Position numbers and translations under genes: made by a program. DNA of 64,000 nt, from contig PHCS01000001.1 of the NCBI GenBank assembly GCA_002840845.1, positions 62,001 through 126,000 of the forward strand, read 5' to 3'. This document shows positions 34,256 through 43,187 of the stretch, one piece after another. The stretch is from Betaproteobacteria bacterium HGW-Betaproteobacteria-14. Lineage in GTDB: Bacteria > Pseudomonadota > Gammaproteobacteria > Burkholderiales > Rhodocyclaceae. How positions within the stretch are numbered: the stretch's first letter is position 1; each line of letters starts with the position of its first letter. The notes under the pieces are model-generated. The model did not search any database and was not told the origin of the DNA. It worked only from the letters and a program-made list of their open reading frames with translations.

Positions 34256-34714
34256 TCAGTGCGTGACGCGCGTCGCGCCACCGCCCCGCAGGACTCGCAC
34301 CCGTTCGCCGGGATGGAAGGATTCGTCGGCTTCCTGGGTGACAGCGATGAGTTCGCCGCTGTCGAGCTTGACGGTGATTTCCAGGCCTTCCTTCTTCGTG
34401 ACCTGTTCCTCGATGGCGGAGCCGGCGACGCCGCCGACCACGGCACCGACGATGGCGCCGGCCGTCGAGCCGCGCCCGCGCCCGATATTGCTGCCTGCAA
34501 TCGCGCCGACACCCGCGCCGGCCACGGTTCCCACCGGCGACTTGGTGCCTTCGATGCTGACGCGCCTCACGCCTTCCACCACGCCGAGGCGCACGTTCAT
34601 TTCCTGCCGCGCCTGGCGCCTTTCATAAGCGCTGCCGGACTGGCTGGAGGCACAACCGGCGAGAAGGGCTGCGAGCAATAGCGTGACTGCAAGAGTGATG
34701 CTGTTCAGGTTCAT
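34256..34714 (-). CDS. Glycine-zipper outer-membrane lipoprotein (SlyB/17-kDa antigen-like)
   Basis: The 152-residue lipoprotein has a signal peptide ending in the lipobox LLAGC (Cys near residue 21). The middle is a glycine zipper (VGTVAGAGVGAIAGSNIGRGRGSTAGAIVGAVVGGVAGSAIEE), and a small beta C-terminus follows with LDSGELIAVTQEADESFHPGERVRVLRG. Family members sit in the outer membrane and affect envelope integrity. It stands alone on the minus strand between two REP pairs. Confidence 0.88.
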   Translation of the reverse strand: MNLNSITLAVTLLLAALLAGCASSQSGSAYERRQARQEMNVRLGVVEGVRRVSIEGTKSPVGTVAGAGVGAIAGSNIGRGRGSTAGAIVGAVVGGVAGSAIEEQVTKKEGLEITVKLDSGELIAVTQEADESFHPGERVRVLRGGGATRVTH

Positions 34715-34726
34715 CTGGTGTCCTCT

Positions 34727-34794
34727 GTAGGTCGGGCTTCAGCCCGACAGTTCACTCCAACCGACCGTCGTTGTCGGGCTGAAGCCCGACCTAC
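34727..34794. repeat. REP palindrome pair between lipoprotein and kinase genes
   Basis: Units at 34727-34749 (GTAG head) and 34772-34794 (inverted, CTAC end), spacer 22 bp. It lies just upstream of the glycine-zipper gene start (34714) and downstream of the kinase stop. Any promoter of the lipoprotein gene must overlap or lie beyond it. Confidence 0.94.
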
Positions 34795-34801
34795 ATCCGG
34801 C

Positions 34802-35737
34802 CTACCAAGGAGTTTCGCCGAACGCAGTCCGGTAGCGCTCGGCGATTTCGTCCTGCGCCGGCTTGTGGTTCTGTCCGCCACGGTGGGCGATCTTGATCGA
34901 TCCCATCAGCGATGCGAGCCGCCCCGCCTTCTCCCAAGCCATGCCGCTGGCAATGCCGAAGAGCAGTCCGGCGCGGAAGGCGTCGCCGCATCCTGTCGGG
35001 TCGACCAGGTCATCCGGCTTAACGCTGGGGATGTCGAGGCGTTGACCACCCGTGTGAATCTCTGCGCCATTGGCGCCCAGAGTGACGATGAGCGCATCGA
35101 CCAGGCCAGCCAGTTCCGCGACCGACCGTCCCGTCTTCTCGGACAACAGCCGGGCCTCGTAGTCGTTGACGCAGCAATAGTCGGCGAGTTCCAGGAAGTT
35201 GAGAAGTTCCTCGCCGCTGAACAGCGGCAAGCCCTGGCCGGGGTCGAAGACGAAGGGCACGCCGGCATCGTGGAATTCCTGGGCGTGCTGCATCATGCCC
35301 TCGCGGCCGTCGGGGGCGACGATGCCGATAGTCAGCCCCTGCGCATCGGCGACATGGTTCAGATGCGAGTGGTTCATCGCCCCGGGGTGAAAGGCGGTGA
35401 TCTGATTGTCGTCGAGATCGGTGGTGATGAAGGCCTGCGCTGTAAAGGTCGCCGGCACCTCCCGGACATGGCTGCGATCCAGGCCGAGGCGCTCGATGCG
35501 GTGCATGTAGGGCGCGCAGTCCTCGCCGACGGTGGCCATGATGAGGGGCTCGCCGCCGAGGAGCTTCAGGCTGTAGGCGATGTTGCCGGCGCAGCCGCCG
35601 AACTCGCGCCGCATGTCCGGCACGTGGAAGGCGACATTGAGGATGTGCAGCTGGTCGGGCAGGATGTGGTTCTTGAATCGGTCGTGGAACACCATGATGG
35701 TGTCGTAAGCCATCGAGCCGCAGATCAGCGTCCTCAT
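34802..35737 (-). CDS. PfkB-family carbohydrate/nucleoside kinase
   Basis: A 311-residue ribokinase-fold kinase. It starts TLICGSMAYDTIMVF, has the substrate loop EFGGCAGNIAYSLKLLGG near residue 46 and the catalytic PfkB signature VDPTGCGDAFRAGLLFGIASG near 243-263 with the base aspartate. The GG-x-AGN loop and length are close to the bacterial adenosine-kinase-like group. The sugar or nucleoside it phosphorylates is uncertain. It precedes a REP pair. Confidence 0.85.
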   Translation of the reverse strand: MRTLICGSMAYDTIMVFHDRFKNHILPDQLHILNVAFHVPDMRREFGGCAGNIAYSLKLLGGEPLIMATVGEDCAPYMHRIERLGLDRSHVREVPATFTAQAFITTDLDDNQITAFHPGAMNHSHLNHVADAQGLTIGIVAPDGREGMMQHAQEFHDAGVPFVFDPGQGLPLFSGEELLNFLELADYCCVNDYEARLLSEKTGRSVAELAGLVDALIVTLGANGAEIHTGGQRLDIPSVKPDDLVDPTGCGDAFRAGLLFGIASGMAWEKAGRLASLMGSIKIAHRGGQNHKPAQDEIAERYRTAFGETPW

Positions 35738-35762
35738 TGCGCGTCTTCCCTTTCTTGGATGA

Positions 35763-36263
35763 TTACTTGAGCGCGGCGAGTGCCGCGTCGTAGTTCGGCT
35801 CCTGCCTGATTTCGGGAACGAGTTCGCTGTAGGTTACCTTGTCGTTTTCGTCTATCACCACCACGGCACGGGCAGTGATGCCGGCAATCGGCCCGTCCTC
35901 GATCTTGACGCCATAATTGGTCATGAACTCGCGTCCGCGCATGGTGGACAACGAAACAACATTGCTCAGCCCCTCGGTTTCGCAGAAACGCTTCATGGCG
36001 AAAGGCAAATCTGCAGAGATCACCAGTACAACCGTATTGGACAAACCGGCGGCCTGTTCGTTGAACTTGCGCGTGGAAATTGCGCAAGTAGGCGTATCCA
36101 GGCTCGGTACGATATTCAGCACCTTGCGCTTGCCGGCAAAATCCTTCAGACCCAAATCGCTTAGGTCGGTGGCGACCAGCGAAAAATCCGGCGCCGAGTC
36201 GCCGGGCTTGGGGAATCGACCGCTTAGGTGGATGGGCTTGCCTGCACGGGTGATGGTTGTCAT
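35763..36263 (-). CDS. tpx: Thiol peroxidase (atypical 2-Cys peroxiredoxin)
   Basis: Tpx reduces peroxides with thioredoxin. The 166-residue protein has the peroxidatic cysteine in [19 protein letters not shown] near residue 60 and the resolving cysteine in [13 protein letters not shown] near residue 94, the normal spacing. It lies 25 bp upstream of the kinase gene on the same strand. Confidence 0.95.
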   Translation of the reverse strand: MTTITRAGKPIHLSGRFPKPGDSAPDFSLVATDLSDLGLKDFAGKRKVLNIVPSLDTPTCAISTRKFNEQAAGLSNTVVLVISADLPFAMKRFCETEGLSNVVSLSTMRGREFMTNYGVKIEDGPIAGITARAVVVIDENDKVTYSELVPEIRQEPNYDAALAALK

Positions 36264-36296
36264 GGGTGTCTGTCGTTATGTGGCGGATGGTTTTGC

Positions 36297-37127
36297 TTAG
36301 GGGTAGAACAGGTATAGCCGGTAACCGCTTGCGCCGATATCGGTGGCGTCCAGCCAGAGGTTGACTGCCATATCGCCGTTGGCGGCGAAACCGGCGCGAA
36401 CCTCCGTCTCCTGCGCCAGGTATTCGGCCGGGGTGAAGACCTTGCGCACTACCGGCTGATCGCGAACATCCGTCAGGGTCAGCTCCAGATGAGGGTAGTC
36501 CTGCGCGAAAGGAGCCCGATTTTTCAGCGTTGCCACCAGCACCAGCAGATTCTTGCGTTGCGGGTCGGGATGCAGATCGGATGCCTCGATGCTGACCAGT
36601 TCAGGCTTGCGCGGCAAGGGGATGTCGCATTCCAGCAATCCGCACAGATCGACCAGCAGCGGGCGCAGGTCGGGCTGGGAGACGGCCAGCTCGCCACGAA
36701 AGACGAAGGCGGCCTGCACGACCAGCACAGCCAGCGCCAGAAAACCCGCTAGGCCCCATGCCAGCCAGCGCGAACGTGATATGGGAGGTTCCGTTGAAAC
36801 GCCGATGTCCGCCAGCAGGATGTCCAGGGATTCATGCTCATGCCGAGCCTCCTGATGGGGCAGCGGCTCGGCTGGCGTTGGCGCCGGAGGGCTATCTTCA
36901 GAAGATGGCTCAGAAAAGGGGGCCTCGACGAGGGGCGGCGAGGCGGATTCCGCGGGAGATGCGGCCGCTTCCGCTGCCGCCCCGGCGGGCGGGCTGTCTT
37001 CAAGGGTTTCCAGCGCGTTGAATACCGCGCTGCAATGGCCACAACGTACCTTGCCGGCGCGCGCCTTGAGCTGATCGGGCGTGACGCGGAAGGCGGTGCC
37101 GCAGCCAGGGCAGCGGGTCAGCATCAT
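36297..37127 (-). CDS. Zinc-ribbon and DUF3426 membrane protein
   Basis: The 276-residue protein starts with an MJ0042-type zinc ribbon (RCPGCGTAFRVTPDQLKARAGKVRCGHCSAVFNAL). A low-complexity Pro/Ala/Glu/Ser linker follows, then one transmembrane segment (WLAWGLAGFLALAVLVVQAAFVF) near residue 125 and a DUF3426 periplasmic domain (LVLVATLKNRAPFAQDYPHLELTLTD; VFTPAEYL). Its function is unknown, but in betaproteobacteria it is typically next to prmA, as here (1-4 bp overlap). Confidence 0.88.
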   Translation of the reverse strand: MMLTRCPGCGTAFRVTPDQLKARAGKVRCGHCSAVFNALETLEDSPPAGAAAEAAASPAESASPPLVEAPFSEPSSEDSPPAPTPAEPLPHQEARHEHESLDILLADIGVSTEPPISRSRWLAWGLAGFLALAVLVVQAAFVFRGELAVSQPDLRPLLVDLCGLLECDIPLPRKPELVSIEASDLHPDPQRKNLLVLVATLKNRAPFAQDYPHLELTLTDVRDQPVVRKVFTPAEYLAQETEVRAGFAANGDMAVNLWLDATDIGASGYRLYLFYP

Positions 37128-38014
37128 TGCCGTACGCCCTCGAGAAGGCTCCAGCCTTCCTTGTCAGCATGGGCCACCAGCTCGAAGGCAGGCCGGTAGG
37201 CTTCCTGAACCTGACTGACCTGCGAAGACAGGATGCCCGAGAGCGCGATCAGCCCTCCCTGCCGGGTACGCTCCGCGAGAAGAGGCGCCAGCACACAGAG
37301 CGGATTGGTGAGGATGTTGGCAACCACGATATCGAATTGCATGTCGAGAGGGATCCCGGAGTGGAACAGTTGCAGCTTCGTGCCGTTGCGTTCGGCATTG
37401 CCGGCAGCTGCGGCAAGGGCGTTTTCGTCGATATCGACGCCCACGACGCTCCCGGCCCCGAGCTTGGCCGCAGCGATGGCCAATATACCCGAACCACAGC
37501 CGTAATCGAGCACACTGGCGCCAGCCTGAATATGGCTGCACAGCCAGTTCAGGCACAGGCGTGTTGTCGGGTGGCTGCCCGTGCCGAATGCCAGGCCCGG
37601 ATCAAGCGCAAGATTGATCGCATCGGGATCTGGTGCCCGATGCCATGAGGGCACGATCCAGAGGCGCCCATTGATGCGAATCGGCTCGAATTGCGACTGG
37701 GTCAGCCGCACCCAGTCCTGCTCCGCGACCTCGAGGATATCGTAAGGCGGCGTCGCTTCGAGTCCGGCCTCGCCTGCGGCTGCGGCGGCAATCAGCGGGA
37801 TATCCGCGTTTGGGTCGAACAGGGCGGTTACGCGGCTATGCGCCCAGAGCGGGGACTGTGCGCTGCCCGGTTCGCCAAACTGCGGCGTCTCGCGCTCGGT
37901 GCCGGCGTCGGCATCTTCGACGCCGACCGAAAGCGCGCCCAACGCCAGCAGGGCGTCTGAGAGCGCTTCGGCGTGTGCGGCGTCCGTGGCGAAGGAAACT
38001 GAAAGCCAGCTCAT
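37124..38014 (-). CDS. prmA: Ribosomal protein L11 methyltransferase
   Basis: PrmA trimethylates ribosomal protein L11. The 296-residue protein has the substrate-recognition N-terminus (MSWLSVSFATDAAHAEALSDALLALGALSV) and a methyltransferase core with GLAFGTGSHPTTRLCLNWL and SVLDYGCGSGILAIAAAKLGA near residue 165, then NILTNPL. The ATG lies only 4 bases from the end of a REP unit, so the normal ribosome binding site region is REP DNA. It follows accC in the same direction. Confidence 0.94.
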   Translation of the reverse strand: MSWLSVSFATDAAHAEALSDALLALGALSVGVEDADAGTERETPQFGEPGSAQSPLWAHSRVTALFDPNADIPLIAAAAAGEAGLEATPPYDILEVAEQDWVRLTQSQFEPIRINGRLWIVPSWHRAPDPDAINLALDPGLAFGTGSHPTTRLCLNWLCSHIQAGASVLDYGCGSGILAIAAAKLGAGSVVGVDIDENALAAAAGNAERNGTKLQLFHSGIPLDMQFDIVVANILTNPLCVLAPLLAERTRQGGLIALSGILSSQVSQVQEAYRPAFELVAHADKEGWSLLEGVRQ

Positions 38015-38018
38015 TTAT

Positions 38019-38097
38019 GTAGGTCGGCCTTCAGGCCGACAGCGACGGTTGTTTGACGACTCATGTCGGACTGAAGCCCGACCTACGCCCGACCTAC
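38019..38097. repeat. REP palindrome pair between accC and prmA, with extra partial unit
   Basis: First unit 38019-38041 has covarying arms (GTCGGCC/GGCCGAC) and begins 4 bases from the prmA start. Second unit 38064-38086 is inverted, with one arm mismatch (TCGGAC against GCCCGA). It is followed by a partial duplicate of its tail, GCCCGACCTAC, at 38087-38097. On the minus strand the accC stop TAG (38094-38096) is part of this extra tail's GTAG. Confidence 0.92.
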
Positions 38098-39458
38098 TTC
38101 CCCTTGACCGCCTCGTCCTTCGCGGCCAGTTTGTGCTCGAGGTAGTGGATGCTGGTGCCACCTTTCATGAAGCGGGCGTCGAGCATCAGTTCCTGATGCA
38201 GCGGGATGTTCGTCTTGATGCCTTCCACCACCATTTCCGAGAGCGCGATGCGCATGCGCCGGATGGCCTGGTCCCGCGTGTCGCCATAGGCGATCAGCTT
38301 GCCGATCATCGAGTCGTAATGCGGCGGCACGTTGTAGCCGCTGTAGGCGTGCGAATCGACGCGGATGCCGGGCCCGCCGGGCGGATGATAGGAGATGATG
38401 CGGCCTGGAGAAGGCGTGAACTTGAATGGATCCTCGGCATTGATGCGGCACTCGATGGCGTGGCCCTTCAGTTCGATGTCGCGCTGGCGGAAGGCAAGCT
38501 TCTCGCCGGCGGCGATGCGGATCTGCTGCTGCACCAGGTCGATGCCGGTGATGAATTCGGTCACGGGATGTTCGACCTGCAGGCGGGTGTTCATCTCGAT
38601 GAAGTAGAACTCGCCATTCTCGTAGAGAAACTCGAAGGTGCCTGCGCCTCGATAGCCGATCTTGCGGCAGGCTTCCGCGCAGCGATCGCCGATGCGCGCG
38701 ATGAGGCGGCGGGCGACATCGGGTGCCGGAGCCTCCTCGATGATCTTTTGGTGGCGGCGCTGCATGGAACAATCCCGTTCGCCCAGCCAGACCGTGTTCT
38801 TGTAGGAGTCGGACAGCACCTGAAACTCGATATGTCGCGGATTTTCCAGGAATTTTTCCATGTAGACCATCGGGTTGCCAAAGGCGGCCTGTGCCTCGGC
38901 GCGAGTCATGGTGACCGCGTTGAGCAAGGCCGCCTCGGTATGCACGACGCGCATGCCGCGCCCGCCGCCGCCGCCGGCCGCCTTGATAATGACCGGGTAG
39001 CCGATGGTGCGGGCGATCTTGATGACTTCCTTCGGGTCTTCAGGCAGCGCGCCCTCGGATCCTGGGACGCAGGGCACACCGGCGACCTTCATGGCGTCCT
39101 TGGCGGAGACCTTGTCGCCCATCAGGCGGATGGTTTCGGGCCGCGGGCCGATGAACACGAAGCCGGACTTCTCGACCCGCTCCGCGAAATCGGCGTTTTC
39201 CGAGAGGAAGCCGTAACCCGGGTGGATCGCCTCGGAATCCGTCACCTCTGCCGCCGAGATGATGGCCGGGATGTTGAGGTAGCTGGCCGAGGAGGGCGCC
39301 GGTCCTATGCAAACGGACTCGTCGGCAAGCTTGACGTACTTCGCCTCGGTGTCCGCTTCCGAATGGACGACTACGGTTTTAATGCCCAGTTCGCGGCAGG
39401 CGCGCTGGATGCGGAGGGCGATTTCCCCTCGATTGGCAATGAGAATTTTCTCGAACAT
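38094..39458 (-). CDS. accC: Acetyl-CoA carboxylase, biotin carboxylase subunit
   Basis: AccC carboxylates biotin on AccB using ATP and bicarbonate, the first step of fatty acid synthesis. The 454-residue protein has the N-terminal [14 protein letters not shown], the ATP-grasp glycine loop [14 protein letters not shown] near residue 160, the catalytic [16 protein letters not shown] near 288 and the EHK-containing C-terminus. It follows accB after a REP pair. Its stop codon lies in REP sequence. Confidence 0.97.
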   Translation of the reverse strand: MFEKILIANRGEIALRIQRACRELGIKTVVVHSEADTEAKYVKLADESVCIGPAPSSASYLNIPAIISAAEVTDSEAIHPGYGFLSENADFAERVEKSGFVFIGPRPETIRLMGDKVSAKDAMKVAGVPCVPGSEGALPEDPKEVIKIARTIGYPVIIKAAGGGGGRGMRVVHTEAALLNAVTMTRAEAQAAFGNPMVYMEKFLENPRHIEFQVLSDSYKNTVWLGERDCSMQRRHQKIIEEAPAPDVARRLIARIGDRCAEACRKIGYRGAGTFEFLYENGEFYFIEMNTRLQVEHPVTEFITGIDLVQQQIRIAAGEKLAFRQRDIELKGHAIECRINAEDPFKFTPSPGRIISYHPPGGPGIRVDSHAYSGYNVPPHYDSMIGKLIAYGDTRDQAIRRMRIALSEMVVEGIKTNIPLHQELMLDARFMKGGTSIHYLEHKLAAKDEAVKGK

Positions 39459-39472
39459 GGCTTTATGGGTAA

Positions 39473-39540
39473 GTAGGTCGGGCTTCAGCCCGACATCGGA
39501 GTCCGATCAACTGCTACTGTCGGGCTGAGGCCCGACCTGC
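39473..39540. repeat. REP palindrome pair between accB and accC
   Basis: Units at 39473-39495 (GTAG head) and 39518-39540 (inverted, ending CTGC, with one G in the loop-side arm changed). Spacer 22 bp. It lies in the middle of an accB-accC operon. Transcript from accB must pass two hairpins before accC, which could lower accC expression or stabilise the accB mRNA. Confidence 0.93.
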
Positions 39541-39542
39541 AT

Positions 39543-40004
39543 TCAGCCGATGATGAAGAGAGGCTGACCGTACTCGACCGGCTGACCGTTCTCCACCAGG
39601 ATGGCCTTGACGACGCCTGAGGCGTCGGACTCGATCTCGTTCATGAGTTTCATGGCCTCGATGATGCAGAGGGTTTCGCCGGCCTTGACCGTCTGCCCCA
39701 CCTCGACGAATGAGGGCGAGCCTGGCGCCGAGGAGCGATAGAAGGTGCCGACCATTGGGGCTTTTACGACATGGCCGTCAGGTTCGGCAGCAGCCGACAG
39801 CTCGGCGGCTGTCGGCGGCGCAGCGGCGGGCGCAGGGGCCGGAGAAGCTGGAGCGGCGTGATGCACATAGGTGGGTGCGGTCGTCGGCGCCGCAATGCCT
39901 TGCTTGGCAATGCGCACCTTCTCTTCCCCTTCGGTGATTTCCAGTTCGGCAATGCCGGATTTTTCCACCAGATCAATCAAGGCCTTCAGTTTTCTGAGGT
40001 CCAT
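39543..40004 (-). CDS. accB: Acetyl-CoA carboxylase, biotin carboxyl carrier protein
   Basis: A 153-residue BCCP with the N-terminal [23 protein letters not shown], an Ala/Pro-rich hinge ([22 protein letters not shown]), and the biotinyl domain with the modified lysine in [15 protein letters not shown] near residue 119. A good AGGAG ribosome binding site precedes the start. Its stop lies 2 bp from the REP pair that separates it from accC. Confidence 0.97.
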   Translation of the reverse strand: MDLRKLKALIDLVEKSGIAELEITEGEEKVRIAKQGIAAPTTAPTYVHHAAPASPAPAPAAAPPTAAELSAAAEPDGHVVKAPMVGTFYRSSAPGSPSFVEVGQTVKAGETLCIIEAMKLMNEIESDASGVVKAILVENGQPVEYGQPLFIIG

Positions 40005-40071
40005 TATTTCTCCTGTATGTATCGACGCCGCGTCGGCCGGAACTTGCGCGAGCCCCGTCGCGGGCCGGTTT

Positions 40072-40557
40072 CTAGCGAATGCGATTGAGCGCGAAGTCTA
40101 GGGCAAGCCGGTAACCCTGGCTTCCCAGGCCGCAAATGACGCCGACGGCTATGTCCGAGAAATGGGAATGCCGACGGAAAGGTTCCCGCGCATGGATGTT
40201 GGAAAGATGCACTTCGACAAAGGGAATGGCCACGGCCGACAGAGCGTCACGCATGGCGACGCTGGTATGGGTGTAGCCGCCCGGGTTGAGAATTATGAAG
40301 GCCACCCCTTCGTTGCGGGCAGCCTGGATGCGATCGACCAGGTCACCCTCATGGTTGCTCTGGAAGGAAATCAGTTCAATCGAAGCAGCCTTGGCTTGTT
40401 TTGCGAGAGATGCATTGATGTCCCCAAGGGAGTCCAGTCCATAGATATCAGGCTCTCGGGACCCGAGAAGATTCAGGTTCGGACCATGCACTACAAGAAT
40501 GCGCTGCTTGCCATTGGCATTCCTGGCTGATTTTTGACCGGTTTTCTTTGCATTCAT
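40072..40557 (-). CDS. aroQ: Type II 3-dehydroquinate dehydratase
   Basis: The 161-residue class II dehydroquinase of the shikimate pathway has [21 protein letters not shown], with the catalytic tyrosine in the flexible lid near residue 39. It also has [16 protein letters not shown] and INPGGYTH-like [17 protein letters not shown], and the catalytic histidine in [17 protein letters not shown]. It carries about 17 basic residues before the usual N-terminus. The gene lies upstream of accB, the common betaproteobacterial order aroQ-accB-accC-prmA. Confidence 0.96.
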   Translation of the reverse strand: MNAKKTGQKSARNANGKQRILVVHGPNLNLLGSREPDIYGLDSLGDINASLAKQAKAASIELISFQSNHEGDLVDRIQAARNEGVAFIILNPGGYTHTSVAMRDALSAVAIPFVEVHLSNIHAREPFRRHSHFSDIAVGVICGLGSQGYRLALDFALNRIR

Positions 40558-40619
40558 ATATGCAAGTTTGCCGGAAATGTCAGCATGTTGTCCAGAAATA
40601 GATGGAATATGGCGGATAA

Positions 40620-41177
40620 TCAGCGTGGCTGAAGGGCGGTCAGGATGACTTTTTCCAGATCTGCAGTCGCGTATTTGCCAAGCTTGATTTCTTGCGGGCT
40701 GCCGTCTGGCCGCAGGATGACTGTGAAAGGTAAGGCTTTGGCGCGATTGCCTAAATCGCTTGATAGGTCGAGGGATTCAAGATTGCTGATAAGCAGGGGG
40801 TAGTTGATCTGCATTTCCTTCTGGAATTCTGCAACTTTATCGGCAGAATCAATGCTGATCCCCACAAATTGAACACCGTTCAAAGCGTATTTAGCGCTTA
40901 TTCTTGAGAATTCCGGCATTTCTTCCCTGCAGGGGGCGCACCAGGTCGCCCAGAAATTTATGACCAGGACTTTCCCCTTCCACTGCGCCAGGGATTGAGG
41001 CTGGCCGTTTAGATCCGGCAATGTCAACGCCATCAGGCGGGCGGGCGCATCCATGGCGGGGATAATCGCAGGGGGGGGCAGGGGGGCGGTCTTTGGACGG
41101 CCAAAGAAATAGCCGGCCATTGCGGCGCATGTCGAGACGGCTATGAGCAATAAAGCGTGCCGGACGGCCTTGCTCAT
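40620..41177 (-). CDS. TlpA/ResA-type membrane-anchored thiol-disulfide oxidoreductase
   Basis: The 185-residue protein has an N-terminal signal anchor ([20 protein letters not shown]) and a periplasmic thioredoxin domain with the active site [20 protein letters not shown] near residue 80. It keeps periplasmic cysteines reduced, for example for cytochrome maturation. A C8 run (41071-41078 on the plus strand) encodes the PPP of its linker. It overlaps the upstream hypothetical gene by 4 bp. Confidence 0.9.
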   Translation of the reverse strand: MSKAVRHALLLIAVSTCAAMAGYFFGRPKTAPLPPPAIIPAMDAPARLMALTLPDLNGQPQSLAQWKGKVLVINFWATWCAPCREEMPEFSRISAKYALNGVQFVGISIDSADKVAEFQKEMQINYPLLISNLESLDLSSDLGNRAKALPFTVILRPDGSPQEIKLGKYATADLEKVILTALQPR

Positions 41178-41782
41178 TTGTCTGGAACCTCCAGCATGGA
41201 TTCCACCAAGGCGAGACGGGCGCGTTCGGCGGGCCGCCCATTGCGGCGCTTTTGCGCGCGCTCGGCATCCGGCTCGAAGAGGGATAGCCGCACCGGGAAT
41301 TCATTGCAGTCGAAGGTAAGCACACACTCTGGGGTCTCGGCCCCGCCACGCCGCGGCTCGTTCTGCTCAAAACGAATTCCTTGATTGAGGAGGAAGATCT
41401 CCACTTCCTTGCTGTTGTCCGGAAAGGCTTCCAAGTCGATATCCGCAAAGCGGCCGGCGGTGCCATCGAGTACCGCTCCGGTCAGGTAAGGACGAAAGGG
41501 ATCCAGCAGGCGCATGACCTCGACTGCGGTTCGACGCATTTCCAGAAGCCGTTCGCGCTGCTCGTCTTCCTGGTAGATCGCCTGGTAGGCGCGCAGCTCC
41601 GCTTCGATTTCCGCGTTGTTTGGCAATGCCTCGGTTTCCGGAACACCCAGTTGCCGTGCGGCCTTGCGTTTGGCGAACCGATAGTCCGATATGCCATCTT
41701 CGGCCATCAGACGAGCGGCCAGCGCGGCGATGCTTCGTCGCATCGTGTTGTTTCTCAGGGCATTCCGATCGTGATAGGACAT
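41174..41782 (-). CDS. Conserved hypothetical protein upstream of tlpA-like gene, divergent from mpl
   Basis: A 202-residue soluble protein with no recognised domain. The N-terminal part (MRRSIAALAARLMAEDGISDYRFAKRKAARQLG) is basic and helical. The middle has RRTAVEVMRLLDPFRPYLTGAVLDGTAGRFADIDLEAFPDNSKEVEIFLL, which hints at a nucleotidyltransferase-like fold (DIDLEAF acidic pair). The end is rich in charged helices. The start may be at 41782 or at the in-frame ATG for MRRSI. It overlaps the tlpA-like gene by 4 bp, and its function is unknown. Confidence 0.7.
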   Translation of the reverse strand: MSYHDRNALRNNTMRRSIAALAARLMAEDGISDYRFAKRKAARQLGVPETEALPNNAEIEAELRAYQAIYQEDEQRERLLEMRRTAVEVMRLLDPFRPYLTGAVLDGTAGRFADIDLEAFPDNSKEVEIFLLNQGIRFEQNEPRRGGAETPECVLTFDCNEFPVRLSLFEPDAERAQKRRNGRPAERARLALVESMLEVPDK

Positions 41783-41831
41783 TGCTGGGGATACAGGCGG
41801 ATCGGTTAGAATTCGGCGCTATTGTAGCGGG

Positions 41832-43187
41832 ATGGCGATGCACATACACATACTCGGCATTTGCGGCACCTTCATGGGCGGCATCGCCTTGCTGGCCAGG
41901 GCCTCCGGACATCGTGTGACGGGATGCGATGCCAATGTCTATCCGCCCATGAGCACTCAGCTCGAGGCTCAGGGCATCGAGCTGATCGAGGGCTACGAAG
42001 CAGGCCAGATCGCGTTGGCACCGGACCTGTTTGTCGTCGGCAACGCCATATCGCGCGGCAACCCACTGCTTGAGGCACTTCTCGACAAGGGCCTGCCCTA
42101 TATATCCGGTCCGCAGTGGCTGGCGCAAAACATTCTGCGCGACAAATGGGTGCTGGCCGTGGCCGGCACCCACGGCAAGACAACCACCGCATCCATGCTG
42201 GCCTGGATTTTGGAACATGCCGGCATGGCTCCCGGCTTTCTGATTGGCGGGGTACCCAAGGATTTCGGCGTATCGGCGCGACTGACTTCCAGCCCGTTTT
42301 TCGTGATCGAGGCGGACGAATATGACACCGCCTTTAGTGACAAGCGCTCGAAGTTCGTTCATTACCAGGCGCGGACTGCTGTTCTGAATAACCTTGAGTA
42401 TGATCATGCCGACATCTTCCATGATCTTGCAGCAATTGAAGCTCAATTTCACCAATTTATACGCATACTGCCTAGATCAGGCCTGGTCGTTGCGAATGCC
42501 CGTGAGTCCGCCCTGAGGCGCGTATTGGAGCGGGGTTGCTGGACGCCCATTGAGTGGTTCAATGACCCATCGGGCTGGAGCCTAGGCGATCTCGATGCGG
42601 CGGGTTCGAGTGGCGTGACCTTTGCAGATAAAGAGATCGGTCATCTCGGCTTGGCCATGCCGGGCCAGCATAATCGTAGCAACGCCCTTGCGGCTGTAGC
42701 CGCGGCGAGACATGCCGGCGTGCCTCCGGCTGCGGCGCTGGCCGCACTCGCCACTTTCGGGGGGATCAAGCGCCGACTGGAAGTGCGAGGCACGGTACGC
42801 GGCGTTACGGTGTATGACGACTTTGCCCATCACCCCACGGCCATATCGGCGACGATCGCCGGGTTGCGGCAGCGGATTGGCGGCGGGCGCATCCTGGCGG
42901 TGCTGGAGCCGCGCTCCAATACTATGAAGCTGGGCGTAATGAAGGCGCAACTTCCGGCCAGCCTGCAGGAGGCGGAACTCACTTATTGCTATGCAGCCGA
43001 TCTGGGCTGGGATGTACGCATCGCCCTGGCACCGCTCGGCGCCAGGGCGCAGGCCTACGAGGACATCGACACTCTTGTGTCAGCGGTGTCGGCCGCGGCG
43101 CGCGCCGGAGATCACATACTCGTCATGAGCAACGGAGGATTTTGCGGCGTGCATGACCGCATCCTCAAGGCTCTCGCCCCTGGTTGA
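41832..43187 (+). CDS. mpl: UDP-N-acetylmuramate:L-alanyl-gamma-D-glutamyl-meso-diaminopimelate ligase
   Basis: Mpl reattaches recycled tripeptide to UDP-MurNAc in peptidoglycan recycling. The 451-residue Mur ligase has HIHILGICGTFMGGIALLA, the ATP loop VLAVAGTHGKTTTASMLAW near residue 112, FVIEADEYDTAF near 160, the NNLEYDHADIF metal site, LPGQHN-like MPGQHNRSNALAAVAA, and YDDFAHHPTAI. A TAGAAT hexamer 19 bp upstream of the start may be the -10 of its promoter. Confidence 0.95.
   Translation: MAMHIHILGICGTFMGGIALLARASGHRVTGCDANVYPPMSTQLEAQGIELIEGYEAGQIALAPDLFVVGNAISRGNPLLEALLDKGLPYISGPQWLAQNILRDKWVLAVAGTHGKTTTASMLAWILEHAGMAPGFLIGGVPKDFGVSARLTSSPFFVIEADEYDTAFSDKRSKFVHYQARTAVLNNLEYDHADIFHDLAAIEAQFHQFIRILPRSGLVVANARESALRRVLERGCWTPIEWFNDPSGWSLGDLDAAGSSGVTFADKEIGHLGLAMPGQHNRSNALAAVAAARHAGVPPAAALAALATFGGIKRRLEVRGTVRGVTVYDDFAHHPTAISATIAGLRQRIGGGRILAVLEPRSNTMKLGVMKAQLPASLQEAELTYCYAADLGWDVRIALAPLGARAQAYEDIDTLVSAVSAAARAGDHILVMSNGGFCGVHDRILKALAPG

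Noticed and set aside
38087-38097. An additional full REP unit after the accC-prmA pair
   Set aside because: Only the 11-base tail is duplicated; no second hairpin is present. It is described as a partial unit.
37899-39476. A 525-codon plus-strand open frame
   Set aside because: It lies opposite accC and prmA, whose motifs are unmistakable. Long antisense frames are common in GC-rich DNA.
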